Below are positions 1 through 10,400 of a stretch of DNA of 64,000 nt, in pieces. Within the stretch, counting starts at the first letter, position 1. Each line of letters opens with the position of its first letter. The DNA is from Rhea pennata (taxonomy: Eukaryota; Chordata; Aves; Rheiformes; Rheidae). Where the stretch lies: positions 28,453,083 through 28,517,082 of the forward strand of contig NC_084671.1 of NCBI RefSeq assembly GCF_028389875.1, given 5' to 3'. Under the pieces are notes generated by a model that did no database searches, was not told where the DNA came from, and worked only from the letters and a program-made list of their open reading frames with translations. The position numbers and the translations under genes were made by a program.

Positions 1-1560
1 ATTTGTAGATGGAACAGGTTCAGCCCCAACGACTGCCTAGATGCTGCAGCATTCTGAGCTAACAAGCAACCCAAACCCCTCCTCAGGAGGCTCCTGCTTT
101 ACAGCAAAAAGAAGAGTCAGGACTTGAGTAGAGTTTTATTCTTCGATTCTCTTCCTTCTTCCCTCAGTACATCTGCCTGGCTGCTTCAGTCCTCACCACC
201 GCACCTTAGTAGCAATACCACTAGCTTGGACACTCTACTGATATTTCACTTGCTGTAGTTAAGCTTATACCTGTAGAGCTCTAGGTAAAACGAGCAGCAT
301 TTCTTAGATTACAGCTGCCAAACCGGTCTTTCCCATAATGAATCCCAGCTTCATGCCATTCTTTATTGAAACTAGTTTTGAGAGGCAGAAGTCTAGAAAT
401 TTTTTTATCCATTTTTCCCCCTATTTCAAAAGGGCAGCTGAATGAATACCATTCACTTTGTTTGAAGATATCAATATAGCTATCATTAACAACCTTGTAA
501 TAGCAGCTTTGTCATAAGTCATGTTTCTGAACAAATGGAGACTGGTTTGGGAATGATACTGCTTTAATAGACTCAAGGAACCTTTTTCCCTTTGCCTAGT
601 CAACCTTGTTTAACTGATCAGGTTTAAGAGACTAAGTCAGTTTTTAATTTAAAGTTGAAAGTTTGTCTCAGAACTAGATATATCAATAATCTCTCCAGCT
701 GTGTTAGAGATGACACTATGGGGGTGATGGTGGGGAGTAAATGTCCAGTTATAAAATGATAGTACTCTAACCCAATCTGCATCTTTCTTAGTCCTAAACC
801 ATAGTTAGTCTGTCAGTTCAGCAGAGACTGAGAAAAAGTAAGTGTTTGCACTCAAACCCCAGCTAGCAGATAGGCTGGCATTACTCCCACACAAAGTAGT
901 TTTTTAGCTTTTCAATTCTGTTTTAAAAGAATCAGAAACAAGTTTAAGAAAAGAGATATTTGTCACCAACACCTCTGTTTTCAAAAGTAGTGAAGAAAAA
1001 TACTAAACTTAAGTTGGAAGGCTGTCTTTCAAAAGGTGGCATTAAAAATACCACTTTAGGGATGTGCTCCAGCCTGGTGTACACATACTTGCTAACATGA
1101 AAGCAACTCTGAAGGCCACGCACAGCAACCTGCAAAGTACTGCTCTACAAATACCCTCCGTCACGCTTTGATGTCATCAACGCAGACAGACGCCCCATTT
1201 CATGCAGTATGAGAAGTGTCATTTCAGCAACATGTTAAATCTTTCAAAAGAAGGAATAAAAGATGTTCTGGTAAGATTCTTGGTCATGTTTTATTCCCTT
1301 CCTTTACCATGCAACATGTATTAGACATGTGATAGCACACACAGTAGCACAGAATAAGATTAGAGCACATGGTGATCTAGCTCTAGCAGACACCCAGCCA
1401 GCAGGAAGAGTTACAGGCTGGAACAGCTATGCTGCATGTGATCAACTGGGGTCTCACCAAAGCGTAGATACCACTCCAAGTTCTCTTTGCCTCACTCAAA
1501 ACTGAGGCCTGTGAGATACAGGCTACGAAATACAAACATGTGCAAACCGTATACACTTAC
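1..1560 (-). other. ILKAP intron (partial), no coding sequence seen
   Basis: AT-rich sequence downstream of the last ILKAP exon in the window. No segment matches the next expected ILKAP exon and no other gene is recognisable. Confidence 0.75.
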
Positions 1561-1654
1561 TGGCTGGATGCTTGCTTTAGAAATTCTTCATCTGTGTGTT
1601 TAAATGTGTCCAAGAGGCATCTCTTCACAGTTTTCTCCACACTGACTACTTCAC
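1561..1654 (-). CDS. ILKAP: ILKAP exon 7
   Basis: 94 nt between acceptor ctgacag and donor CAGCCA|gtaagt. Encodes EVVSVEKTVKRCLLDTFKHT and DEEFLKQASS, matching the helix after the first PP2C motif. This is the most 3' ILKAP exon present. Confidence 0.93.
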
Positions 1655-4600
1655 CTGTCAGATAAGGAAAACAACAACTACGGTCCTGCTAAAACATCTC
1701 TGACCTATTCTGACCCCTTCCTTCCCTCACCCAACATTAAATATGGTAGCACATCTCTCAGACCCTGCGCAGGGCCCGGGATGTACACTGGCAGCTCACA
1801 CTACCGAAGATCTGCACAGTAACATGTGCAGAGAGCACATCCCTCTCCCCTGGGACACTCTTTTTGTTCTTCCTCTTCTCATGAAGCGGCACTCCTGAGA
1901 CTGGTAGCAACACATCTCAACACTTGCAGAGTGTTTCACACTTGCCTACTTGCATCCTTGTGCCAAAAGGCTTCCAACCCTCCTCCACAGGACAGAGTGT
2001 GGTCTCCACGCACACAAGCCTATTTGTGACAAGCAACGGGAACTAGAGAACTGTGTTCAAACAAATTAATTTCCCTGAGTGACAGCCATAAAGTCAAGGC
2101 ATAAGAGATGATGATTTTCCCACACTCCCTTGTTACACTCCTCTCACCTTTAGGAAATTTCTTAATCAGGTTTTGGTGGAGATTCTGTGCTGCAAATTTT
2201 GAGGCTCGGACTCCCCCATGGCCATCAAAAACAGCGAAGTATGAGACGCGCGTGCTGTGAAGGAGCAAATAGTAATAGAAAGTGGCTAAGAAAGCCCGTT
2301 AGCCGGCAGATAAGATTGAAAATGTTTGTTTCCCTAGCACCCTGTCCTGCCCGAGCCAGAGGGAAAGAGACACTGCACTGCAAGTCACAAACAGAAGTTC
2401 TAAGTCTCTGCACTCACACATTTAAGTATTTACCTGATTTATACGTACAGGTACTAAAAACTTTCTCCTAACCCAGAAGAGAAGGACAGAAGAGAATTCA
2501 TAGACCACCAGTTGGTGTAAGGGCAGCTAAACATTTCACATTAAGGGCACTGCTACTCCCCAGCACTATGCAGACATAAGCCTAACAGATCCTACAGCTC
2601 TTTGCATGTTTGACACCTGTTCCAACAACGCTACAAACAAGAAACTCAGATCCAACAGCAAATGAAGCTCACAGGAGCTTTAATTTAAAAGCTAAATACA
2701 GCATCAGGATGATGCTTCAGAGTGTTCCTTTAAAATACATATTATCTGCTAAGAGATTTACACTCATAAGGAAGTCTTGACATCTATGCTTTCTCTTCTT
2801 CAAGTATCCATACTTTTCATTGCCACAATTGGCATTTTACCCACTGTGAAACCCTAAAAGCAAGGACCCATTAGCTATAACTAAACTGAGGGTCTCTAAA
2901 TGCCCATGCTTAAGTTCAGGTAAGAGGGGCTCAATATCCAGAGTTATCAGGCCATCACAATCCTTGTGAGGTTAGTAATGCTCAGTAATTCAGTCACTCA
3001 AAGGGAGATGCCTATTTATAATCTCATCCTGCAATTAGCTCAGGAACACATTGAATCCTTAGCCATTCTCTACACACACACACCACAAAACAGGCGAGAG
3101 TCAAGAATATCAGCTGCTCAAAGCAAAAAGATCAGTATCACAGCTTAGCTGCGACAGCCTAGCTTGAGCAAACTAGAGCTCTTTTACCTCCTTGTGATGG
3201 CTGCAAATCATAGCTTTACTCTCCAGCTTTTAAAGTCTGGACCCACTTACATTTGGGAGGGAAGAGGCTGGCATTCCTCAGTGATATCGTTTAAAATGAC
3301 ATGTGCATCTTGCATGTCTTCTCTTTCACCTTTCCTCTCTGCCACATAGCCCTTCAATCCAAGAAGGCCCACTGACCCTAATGGAGAACAAAGACGACAC
3401 ATGCACACAAAAATCAAAACTTTTTCATCAGCTCAGGTTAAGAGGCAATAAATTAGCAATCACTTTTTAGCTTTCAGAGTAACCCCCAGCACTGCAGTAA
3501 AGTGTACCCCTTGTCTTGCAACAGCACGTCTGGCACCTTCTGCCAAACTTGGTATATATACTTTGCAACCCGAGTTTTTAAGTGCCTGCAAGGTCAGCAG
3601 CTATAAAAGCAGTTTGCCCCTATTTTCACAGGCAGCTGTGTCCAAGCAATACTGTAACACATCAGACTGGGCTCTTGTCAAAAGGGAGATGCATGCCATC
3701 AAAAAAGAATGCATGGCACTGAACCTGCAGATTAAACAGCCCTAAAGAGTAGGTGAAGAATAAGAAAGCAAAGTCCACTGTTTCTAGAAAATCTAGTTTC
3801 ATTTGCACCACTGAAAACATTCTATTCCCAAAGCTGAGCATAACACATGGGCATGTGCACAGATGGCAAACGTGCTATATGTGAAAGTGAGCGTCTCTGG
3901 CTTTCTTAGTAGCCCCTCAAAGTACAGATCTGTGTATCTGGCAAAAGAAGTTGGTCTGGATCAATCCTTCCAGTAGTTTCATACCCAATCCATCTGTGGG
4001 CTGCACAGGAACGCACACTCTGAATACCAGCCTGCTCACTGCTCAACTTCTGCAACTTTAGGCCACTTCAGCAGGACGGGTTAAGAACCCTCAGATAAGA
4101 GAGGCAGAGAGTGCCAGAGAGCTCACAGGGCTTTCACAGACCGCCACAGCAGTTTGTTCCCCAAGAGGCTGAAACTGCAAGCGTACTGAAGAACCAAAGC
4201 TTAGCTTTGATTTGGACTTACTCAGCCCAATGTCAAAAGTACAAATCGAGTACATTTGTTTTCAAACTGTCTGAAAACCTTTACAAACTTTCTTTTCCAC
4301 AAGTTCTTCCCTGCCATTCTTCTCTTCCTCCAAGGACTTCCTCTTCTCCCCTTTTCCATGGCTCTCTATTGAGACCTGCTCAGTAGCACAGGAAGCTGAA
4401 AGAGAACAGAAGTGCAGACACCTGAAGACTTCTAGTTTTATTTGCAGGAATTCAGCAACTCTTCCTTTGATATCAAAGCACTCTCCCAGGCACATAGATC
4501 CACAAGCCTGCACAGTATTAAATGACCAACTTACTACTTTTCAACCAAAACATAGGAACTGACCACAAATGCACAGAAAGTTCCTGCAGTCGCAAAACAA

Positions 4601-6833
4601 AATACAGCAGGCTGGGGAGATTTAAGCTAAGGCATTTTACTAGCCCCATACATTACTGTCTGACCCCATAGGCGCTGATTTCATCACTTAAAATTGTGCA
4701 ACCACACATCAGCAACAGTAGGGTCATGCCTGACTAGCAGGTAGTTGATTTTTCCCACCAATCTGCCGTTCATTTCTTAGCTACCAGCTCTTATTGTGGT
4801 TAACTACTAAGGAAGTTAACATTTCATACTGGAACATTTTTAAGTTTTTATGATTATTGTTTCCTTCTAAAAAATTGTAGCCACAATGCAGGGAAGAGTA
4901 TTTTATTGCTCTGAATATATATAATGTACTTGTTACGGATTTCAGAAGACAGGTTATAAATTAAAGCTAGGAAGTAAAACATGATCCCCACGACATTAGA
5001 ACCCTAGATTTTTCCATCAGGAGACTTGTTCCCACAGGATAGACTGAATTAGCTGGTCTCCTCTCAGCTGCTAACAAACATTTGTTCAAACACAGAAAGC
5101 CTTGCCAGACCAACAGTTGGGGTTTTGAAAAAATTCACAGCTAGTAACTGGAGTCAATCTGCACCCATGGGAGAAATGCAATGAAAGTCAAGACAGTGCT
5201 AACCTTCAGCCAGCATTATTTTCACTCTTAGCAAGTATATATCTACTTTCACTTCCACAGTAGGTAGCTCTCAGGCACAGATATCAGAGGATCACTTGAA
5301 AGACATCTGATGGATGCACCTCTGAGAACAGATCTAAATTTATTTTTAAATAGTCAAAATCCTAATTTAAATAATCAGGGCATATACAGATGACCACTAC
5401 CAGCACAGAAAGGTGGAAAAACCTGCCAGTCTTGCCCCAAGTCAATTCACCACCCTCCCAATACAACAAACTCTATCAGTGCATTTTATTGAGAAGGGCA
5501 GATCAATAAGAGACTTGAGGAGGCTGATAAAGGGCCTTACCTGCATCACCACTGCTGGCTGGTGGGAGATCATCAAAAAGTAAAGATCCTCCTTTTCCTG
5601 GGACCAATAAAAAAAAGGCAAGAACTACTAAATGTTTCTGTTGTGTTAAAAGAACAGTTCTCTGTAAGCCCCTCCCCAGGTGCAGAAGCTGTAAAATGTC
5701 AGCCTAGCAAATCTAGCCAAATTCCTGTTTCTAGGCAGTGGGGACAGCCTCAGTCCTTACACCAGCATTTGTTCCAGGAAATACTAACGTGGAATGCCTA
5801 TAACATTCTGGTTATCTGAAAAACACAAAACGAGCAAAGCAAGCGTTCTGCACACAAGTGCTGATAACCTGAATGTCCTTACCCTCTTTAACAAGGAAAA
5901 GAGTTTACATAAGTTTCAGCTAAGAGATGTTGATGCAACACACAGGAAAGCCACACTAAATACAGAAACCACGAACAGAGTACTCATACCTGAGTCAGCA
6001 CTGCTAGCCGGTGGGAGATCATCAAAAAGCAGAGGCCCTTTCTGGGCTTCTTTCCCTGTAAAATATCAAGGTAGAGTAAAAAAAAACTGCCGTAGGTACT
6101 CAGGGGATAGATTTCTGGAAGGAGTATCCCAGGGGAGAGAACAGAGAAAAGCCTTGTCTCTCCTTCTCCCATCTCTAGTTTAGGCAGTGCTCACACAAGC
6201 AAAACAACCACCTGCCTGGAGATGATCCGAACTTTAATCTCAAAAACAGTGATTTTTTTTTCCCTAGGAATCCACTCAGTTTCTGTTAACCACTATCAGA
6301 AGCCCAATCAACACCTTATAGCACAGGAGGGGCCCAGAAACCATGGAATTATTTCAGATAAAACTGTTACAGCTCTCCACAGACCCACGGTCCGCAGCGG
6401 CACAGGGGCGGGCAGGGGGATGGGGCTCAGGGAGAGCCCCTAAACGGCGCCGGGAACACTCCGCGCCTCGGGGCGCCCGACGAGAGTAACCGCAATTGCT
6501 CCGAGGGGTCCTTACGCCTCCGCCTCCCGCAGCTCCCCACCGGACCAACCGCTCCCGGCTCTTCCCGCCCCCGCGCGCCCCCCCGCCCCCGCAGCACGTG
6601 ACCAGGCAGGGCCGAGGGGCGCGCGGCGAGCACGGGCCGTTGGCGCGGCCCCGCCCCCCCGCGGCGGCGGGGAAGGGGGGGGAGGGGCAGGGCGCGCGCG
6701 CTTCCCCCTCACCGCACACACACCCCGCCCCCGGCCCCAGCCCCGCGCCGGCGGCAGGCGCCGCGGTCCCCCCCCCCCGCTCACCCGCCGCCGCCGAGGA
6801 CCCCGGCTCCGGGAGGTCCCCGAACAGATCCAT
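1561..6833 (-). CDS. ILKAP: ILKAP, PP2C-family serine/threonine phosphatase (5' half, seven exons; 3' part off the left edge)
   Basis: Metal-dependent PP2C phosphatase that binds integrin-linked kinase ILK1 and dampens its signalling to GSK3-beta; known from mammals as a cytosolic and nuclear enzyme. Seven phase-consistent exons encode about 205 residues. The start is MDLFGDLPEP, as in the mammalian protein, followed by two copies of an LLFDDLPPASS motif, a lysine/glutamate-rich linker (EEKNGREELVEKKVCK), and the start of the PP2C fold (GLKGYVAERKGERE, then FAVFDGHGG). The DGHGG aspartate is a metal-binding residue of the PP2C active site. The remaining catalytic exons, beginning with the expected KPAWKDGSTATC segment, are not present in 1-1560, so the gene is cut by the window edge. 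Introns are 0.39-1.15 kb. Confidence 0.93.
2148..2254 (-). CDS. ILKAP: ILKAP exon 6, PP2C motif with FAVFDGHGG
   Basis: 107 nt. Encodes TRVSYFAVFDGHGGVRASKF and AAQNLHQNLIKKFPK. FDGHGG is the PP2C signature; its Asp coordinates the catalytic metal pair. Differs from the human segment at few positions (GGV for GGI, IKKF for IRKF). Confidence 0.95.
3251..3377 (-). CDS. ILKAP: ILKAP exon 5, start of the PP2C domain
   Basis: 127 nt. Contains LKGYVAERKGEREDMQDAHV and then ILNDITEECQ, the conserved beginning of the PP2C catalytic domain. Donor is CAAAT|gtaagt; acceptor attag|GGTCAG. Phase agrees with both neighbours. Confidence 0.92.
4279..4395 (-). CDS. ILKAP: ILKAP exon 4, charged linker
   Basis: 117 nt after a strong ctctttcag acceptor. 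Encodes ASCATEQVSIESHGKGEKRK followed by SLEEEKNGREELVEKKVCK, aligning with the lysine/glutamate-rich segment before the phosphatase fold in mammals. The donor AAAG|gttttc is weak but is the only one that keeps the frame to the next exon. Confidence 0.88.
5541..5597 (-). CDS. ILKAP: ILKAP exon 3, second LLFDDLPPASS module
   Basis: 57 nt, symmetric phase 1. Encodes GKGGSLLFDDLPPASSGDA. It repeats the core of the preceding exon (LLFDDLPPASS) and has a CAG|gtaagg donor. The same duplicated motif occurs in mammalian ILKAP. Confidence 0.92.
5990..6055 (-). CDS. ILKAP: ILKAP exon 2, first LLFDDLPPASS module
   Basis: 66 nt between a tacag acceptor and a CAG|gtatga donor. Encodes GKEAQKGPLLFDDLPPASSADS. 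The exon is phase 1 at both ends, so it can be skipped or duplicated without shifting frame. It resembles the next exon strongly. Confidence 0.92.
6785..6833 (-). CDS. ILKAP: ILKAP exon 1 with initiator ATG
   Basis: Encodes MDLFGDLPEPGSSAAA plus one base of the next Gly codon. The ATG is preceded on the minus strand by GGCGGG and sits in a CpG island. It is followed by a canonical donor (GGCGG|gtgagc). The first ten residues match mammalian ILKAP, which fixes the start. Longer open frames upstream of this ATG are CpG-island artefacts. Confidence 0.9.
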
Positions 6834-6929
6834 CCCGCCGGGCACGGGCAGCGACAGCAGCGACGACAACACCGAGGCCGCTTCCTCCTGTAGAGCCACC
6901 GCTCCGCCTTCCCGCCCCTCCCCCGCCTG

Positions 6930-7240
6930 CCAATCACCCCCTGGGGCGGGACGAGCGCCGCGCCTTGGCCAGTCAGCCGCCGCGGCGCGGCCGGAAGCGA
7001 GCGCCCGGCCCGGCTGCCGCGGGGCGGGAGCGGAACTCCAGCCGCGGGCCCCGCCCCGCGAGCTGCCTGTCAATCACCACGCGGGACGAATCAAGCCCCC
7101 GTGGGTGGGCGCGGAGCGCCCTCTCGCCCAATCAGAATGCGCCGCCGCCCTGCCAATCATCCCGAGGGCCGCGGGCCCTGTCGGAGAGCTGACCAATCCC
7201 GCGGCAGGGGTGTGCTCAAGGCAGCCCGGCGCCAGCCAAT
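6930..7240 (+). promoter_or_regulatory. Array of five CCAAT boxes upstream of ILKAP
   Basis: CCAAT pentamers at 6930, 7128, 7153, 7193 and 7236, mostly followed by C or CA as in NF-Y sites. All read in the same direction on the plus strand, i.e. inverted ATTGG relative to ILKAP transcription. The four distal boxes are 25, 40 and 43 bp apart. Known NF-Y biology makes this a likely core promoter element; binding is inferred. Confidence 0.65.
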
Positions 7241-7457
7241 CGCCGCCAGAGGCGGGAGAAAGCCCTCGGGGGTGCGCCCGCCCTCCCGCTCCCGCTCCCG
7301 CAGTGGCGCCGCCGCCACGTTGCCCCCTCCCCCTGCCCCGCACACGGCCGCCTCCCCGCTCGCAGCCCCGCGTCCTCTGTGCTGGTGCCCGTCCAGGTCC
7401 CACAGAGGCCCGCTGGCTTCCCACAGGAAAGGAGAGGGCCGGGGAGCCGCGTGCAGT

Positions 7458-7465
7458 ATTTGCAT
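7458..7465 (+). promoter_or_regulatory. Octamer motif ATTTGCAT
   Basis: Exact POU/OCT octamer (ATGCAAAT on the minus strand) just upstream of the CpG island and just past the putative KIF1A poly(A) signal. One 8-bp match could be chance; function is inferred. Confidence 0.35.
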
Positions 7466-7475
7466 AAATGCCACA

Positions 7476-7481
7476 TTTATT
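7476..7481 (-). terminator. KIF1A: Candidate KIF1A polyadenylation signal (AATAAA)
   Basis: The only canonical AATAAA I found on the minus strand between the KIF1A stop codon and the ILKAP CpG island. Cleavage would fall near 7455-7465, with a TG-rich stretch further downstream on that strand. Use of this site implies a 3' UTR of about 4.9 kb. Confidence 0.5.
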
Positions 7482-10400
7482 TCTTAACTGAACAATGCCT
7501 CAAGTGTACACAGACGGTTTTAAGACCCTAAGCTCCAACACTCATAGTTTTAAGACATCAAGAAAACTAGACTCGTTACTTCAGTGTTTCTGCGGCCGTA
7601 CGGCGGCAGGGTGCGCGCACAGCAATCACGTATGTACAAGCAAGAGAAACGGTCTCCCGGCACGCGGGGGTGGCGGCGCAGGAAGAACCGACTGGACGAA
7701 CCCGGTCATGGAAGCACAGGCAACGAAAAAGAAACTAAATTAAATTAACCGCAGCCTCCTCCGTTCACAGTAGGATCTTACACGAGTTGCGTCTCACGAA
7801 CGGCGAGGAATTCCTTCGTGCGGCTCGTGGCGCGCGAGACGGAGGCGGGAGGGCGTATCGGGCTGCGAGACTCGTGGGCCGGGGCTGTTTGGGGGTGCTG
7901 ATGTGTCTCTGCCTCGCCTGGAGGAGCCGGGACTGCCGCAGCCGAGCTCTTCTGTTCGCCTCCACGCAGCTGCCCGGAGAAGCGACCCGTCTACAGCGGC
8001 TGCAGCCGCCCGCGCGGCCCTCTGCGGCGCTGGGATCCGCGTGAACGCTGTGCGTTTTTGTCCGGACAGAGTCATCTCAGGCAGAGGCCCCACCCTGGGC
8101 CCTCCTTCGGTGACAAAAACCAGGCAGGAAAGTGGCTGCGCTGGCCAAGGAGCAGCCAGTGACGCTTGTGCCATGCAGTTGCCTCTCGCCCTCGCTTCCT
8201 ACACGCCGTGCCTAACCCGAGTGGCACCGTCGCATCTCACAGGCCTGAGTCTCCCCCAGTTGGCTCTGTCAAGCTCAGCAGTGATCATCCTTTCAAGTGG
8301 CCAGCTCAGCCCTCGGCTGTTGGCAGGATTTCCAAACCCTCTCCCTCAGATCACCCAAAAAGGGACCGCTGGGTCATTTCCCCTTGCTCATCTTGTGACA
8401 TTTCCATGCCTTTGTTCTGACGGGGTTAAAAGTCGTGCCTAAATTTTGACTTCCTGTTTCATAAAGGAGATGAACGGTGCTAATTCTGCACTTCTCTGTG
8501 GGCAGGGGTGAGAACTGGACCTTGAGTTTCTGGGGGTGGAGAGTGAGCTCCACAGCAGGGCTGAGAAATTTAGGAAAGCACGGGGTGACAGCAAGAGAGA
8601 AGCCACATAACTGGTAATGCAATAAAAATAGTCCTTATGAGCTGCACTCTGCAGGTGTTGGGACATTTTACAGTGAAGCCAAAGGCATCCTGTGAGTAGA
8701 CCTTTCTTCTTAACTCCTCAGCACTACATCTTTTCAGCAAGGGCCCACTCCAAAGCCAGGTATGGTCAACGGAAAAATTCCTCTTGACCTCAGCAGGTCT
8801 TGGATTGGGCCCTGGTTCCCTCATCCAGCCAAGTCGTGTGCTCTGCAGGTTTGCTGGCCTCAGGCACACTTCAGGTCTGACAGGATGAAGCAAGGTTTTC
8901 CTTCACACTCAGGTCATGTGCCTCAGGATCACGGACCTGAGGCATGATCCCACTCATGGTCCCTCCCAAGGACTACAGACAGTTGCTCTCTCCAGGCAGC
9001 TGCCCTAAAGGACACAACACTGGCATTGGCACTCCTGACATCTCCAGTGAACCCATGTCTGGTCCCTCGCAGACACAGATCCTGTCTCCATGGGAAGGCC
9101 TAGTCTCCACTAGAAGCTGCCTTTACCCTAGAAAAGCCTTCTTCTCTCCCCTGTGGAACTTGGTGTCTCAACCAGATTGTGGCTCTAAGTGATGTTAAAA
9201 TTTGGGCTTTTACCAACTGGTCTTTGCCAAGGGCCTGATGCAAAGCCCCTTGAAGGCAGGAGGACTGTTGTGGGGGAACTGGTAGGTGTTAATGAAACCC
9301 GCAACAGAAATTACTACGTGATGCTACGGTCACAGCTGCCTGGAGTCAGATCAGCTCTTTAAGAACAGGTGTGGCTGGTGAGCAGGCAGACAGGACACGG
9401 AGAAGGAAAATCTGACTCCCCTCCCTTGAGGATTTAAGGCCAATTATGTTCCTAAGGGGAGGGATGCTCTATCTGAAATCTGGATTTAGCAGCCAAGCCC
9501 TGTGTGCCTGCTTAGCTTGCAGTCTGAGTTCTGCTCCAGTCAGGGTGGCTGAAACCCATTTGTCACCCACAGGGCCACAGACAGGCACTTCTCCTTCATT
9601 AAAGGACACAAATCAACTTCCAGGTATCTAAAACTGACCATATGATGAAAGGATAAATTGAGAGCTTTTCCTGGATGATGAAGCTGCTGCCTGCCTGGGA
9701 GAGCAGGAATGGCACGGAAAACGGGAACATGGAAGCAACAAGGGGTTGAGCCCCATGGTGACTTCAGATCTGTGAGAGGGAATGAAATGCCCGAGGAGCC
9801 AGAGTGAGGCTGGGCAGAACCAAAAAGAGCTCAGGAAGAAAACCAAAAAGCTTTGCATGACAAGAGCCAAGCTAAATGGTGCCTGGACACACATGGTCCC
9901 TTTGGGTAGAGGGGAGGCTGGCGCCAGGGCAACTGCATGGGGTTGCCACAGAGCCACAGCTCACAGCACAGCAACAAGGAAGGCTTTGCAGGCCTCTGTA
10001 TGCATGTGATGTCTTCGGTCACCTGCCACCTCTGTCCTACATGTCCTTGCCTCCACAACACAAGCTTAAAAGGGAGAAAACAGCATGGAGAGACCACCTC
10101 CACTCAGCACCACACACACAGCATTCAACACACAACAGACAGCGTGGAAACGTGCCACAGAGAACCAAGGCGCAGCCGTGCTGTGCAAATTAAGGTCAGC
10201 TGTGAATGCGTGACAGCAAAGCGGGGCCCTATAAAGGACCCAGGAGACGTGCGGAGAAGAATGCCCGCGTTCCTGCCTGGAGTTGCACGGGACACAACCA
10301 ACTGCTCAGGGAGCCTGAAGGAAAGCATCCCCTAATCGGCCAAACAACTGACAAACAACACAAAGAGAGCTGCTGCTGGAGGGACGTGAGAAATGTGACA

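Larger units (their letters stand above)
6400..7420. promoter_or_regulatory. CpG island covering ILKAP exon 1 and promoter
   Basis: Very CpG-dense sequence over the ILKAP start codon and about 0.6 kb upstream, with GC-box-like CCGCCCC runs and no evident TATA box. This is typical of a housekeeping promoter. It also contains a CACGTGACC E-box at 6595-6603 (in intron 1) and a guanine-run tract at about 6670-6686 that could form a G-quadruplex. All long open frames here are compositional. Confidence 0.8.

Noticed and set aside
6354..7476. Several overlapping long open frames on both strands (up to 323 codons)
   Set aside because: They are Pro/Arg/Ala-rich translations of a CpG island with no domain. 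Only the MDLFGDLPEP frame is a real gene start.
7765..8174. Possible HES6 or other small gene between ILKAP and KIF1A
   Set aside because: Neither minus-strand frame shows a bHLH, Orange domain or WRPW tail, so I left this as an unexplained CpG-rich block.
8621..8626. Plus-strand AATAAA as the end of a divergent transcript from the ILKAP promoter
   Set aside because: A single hexamer with no supporting exon, splice sites or coding frame upstream on that strand.
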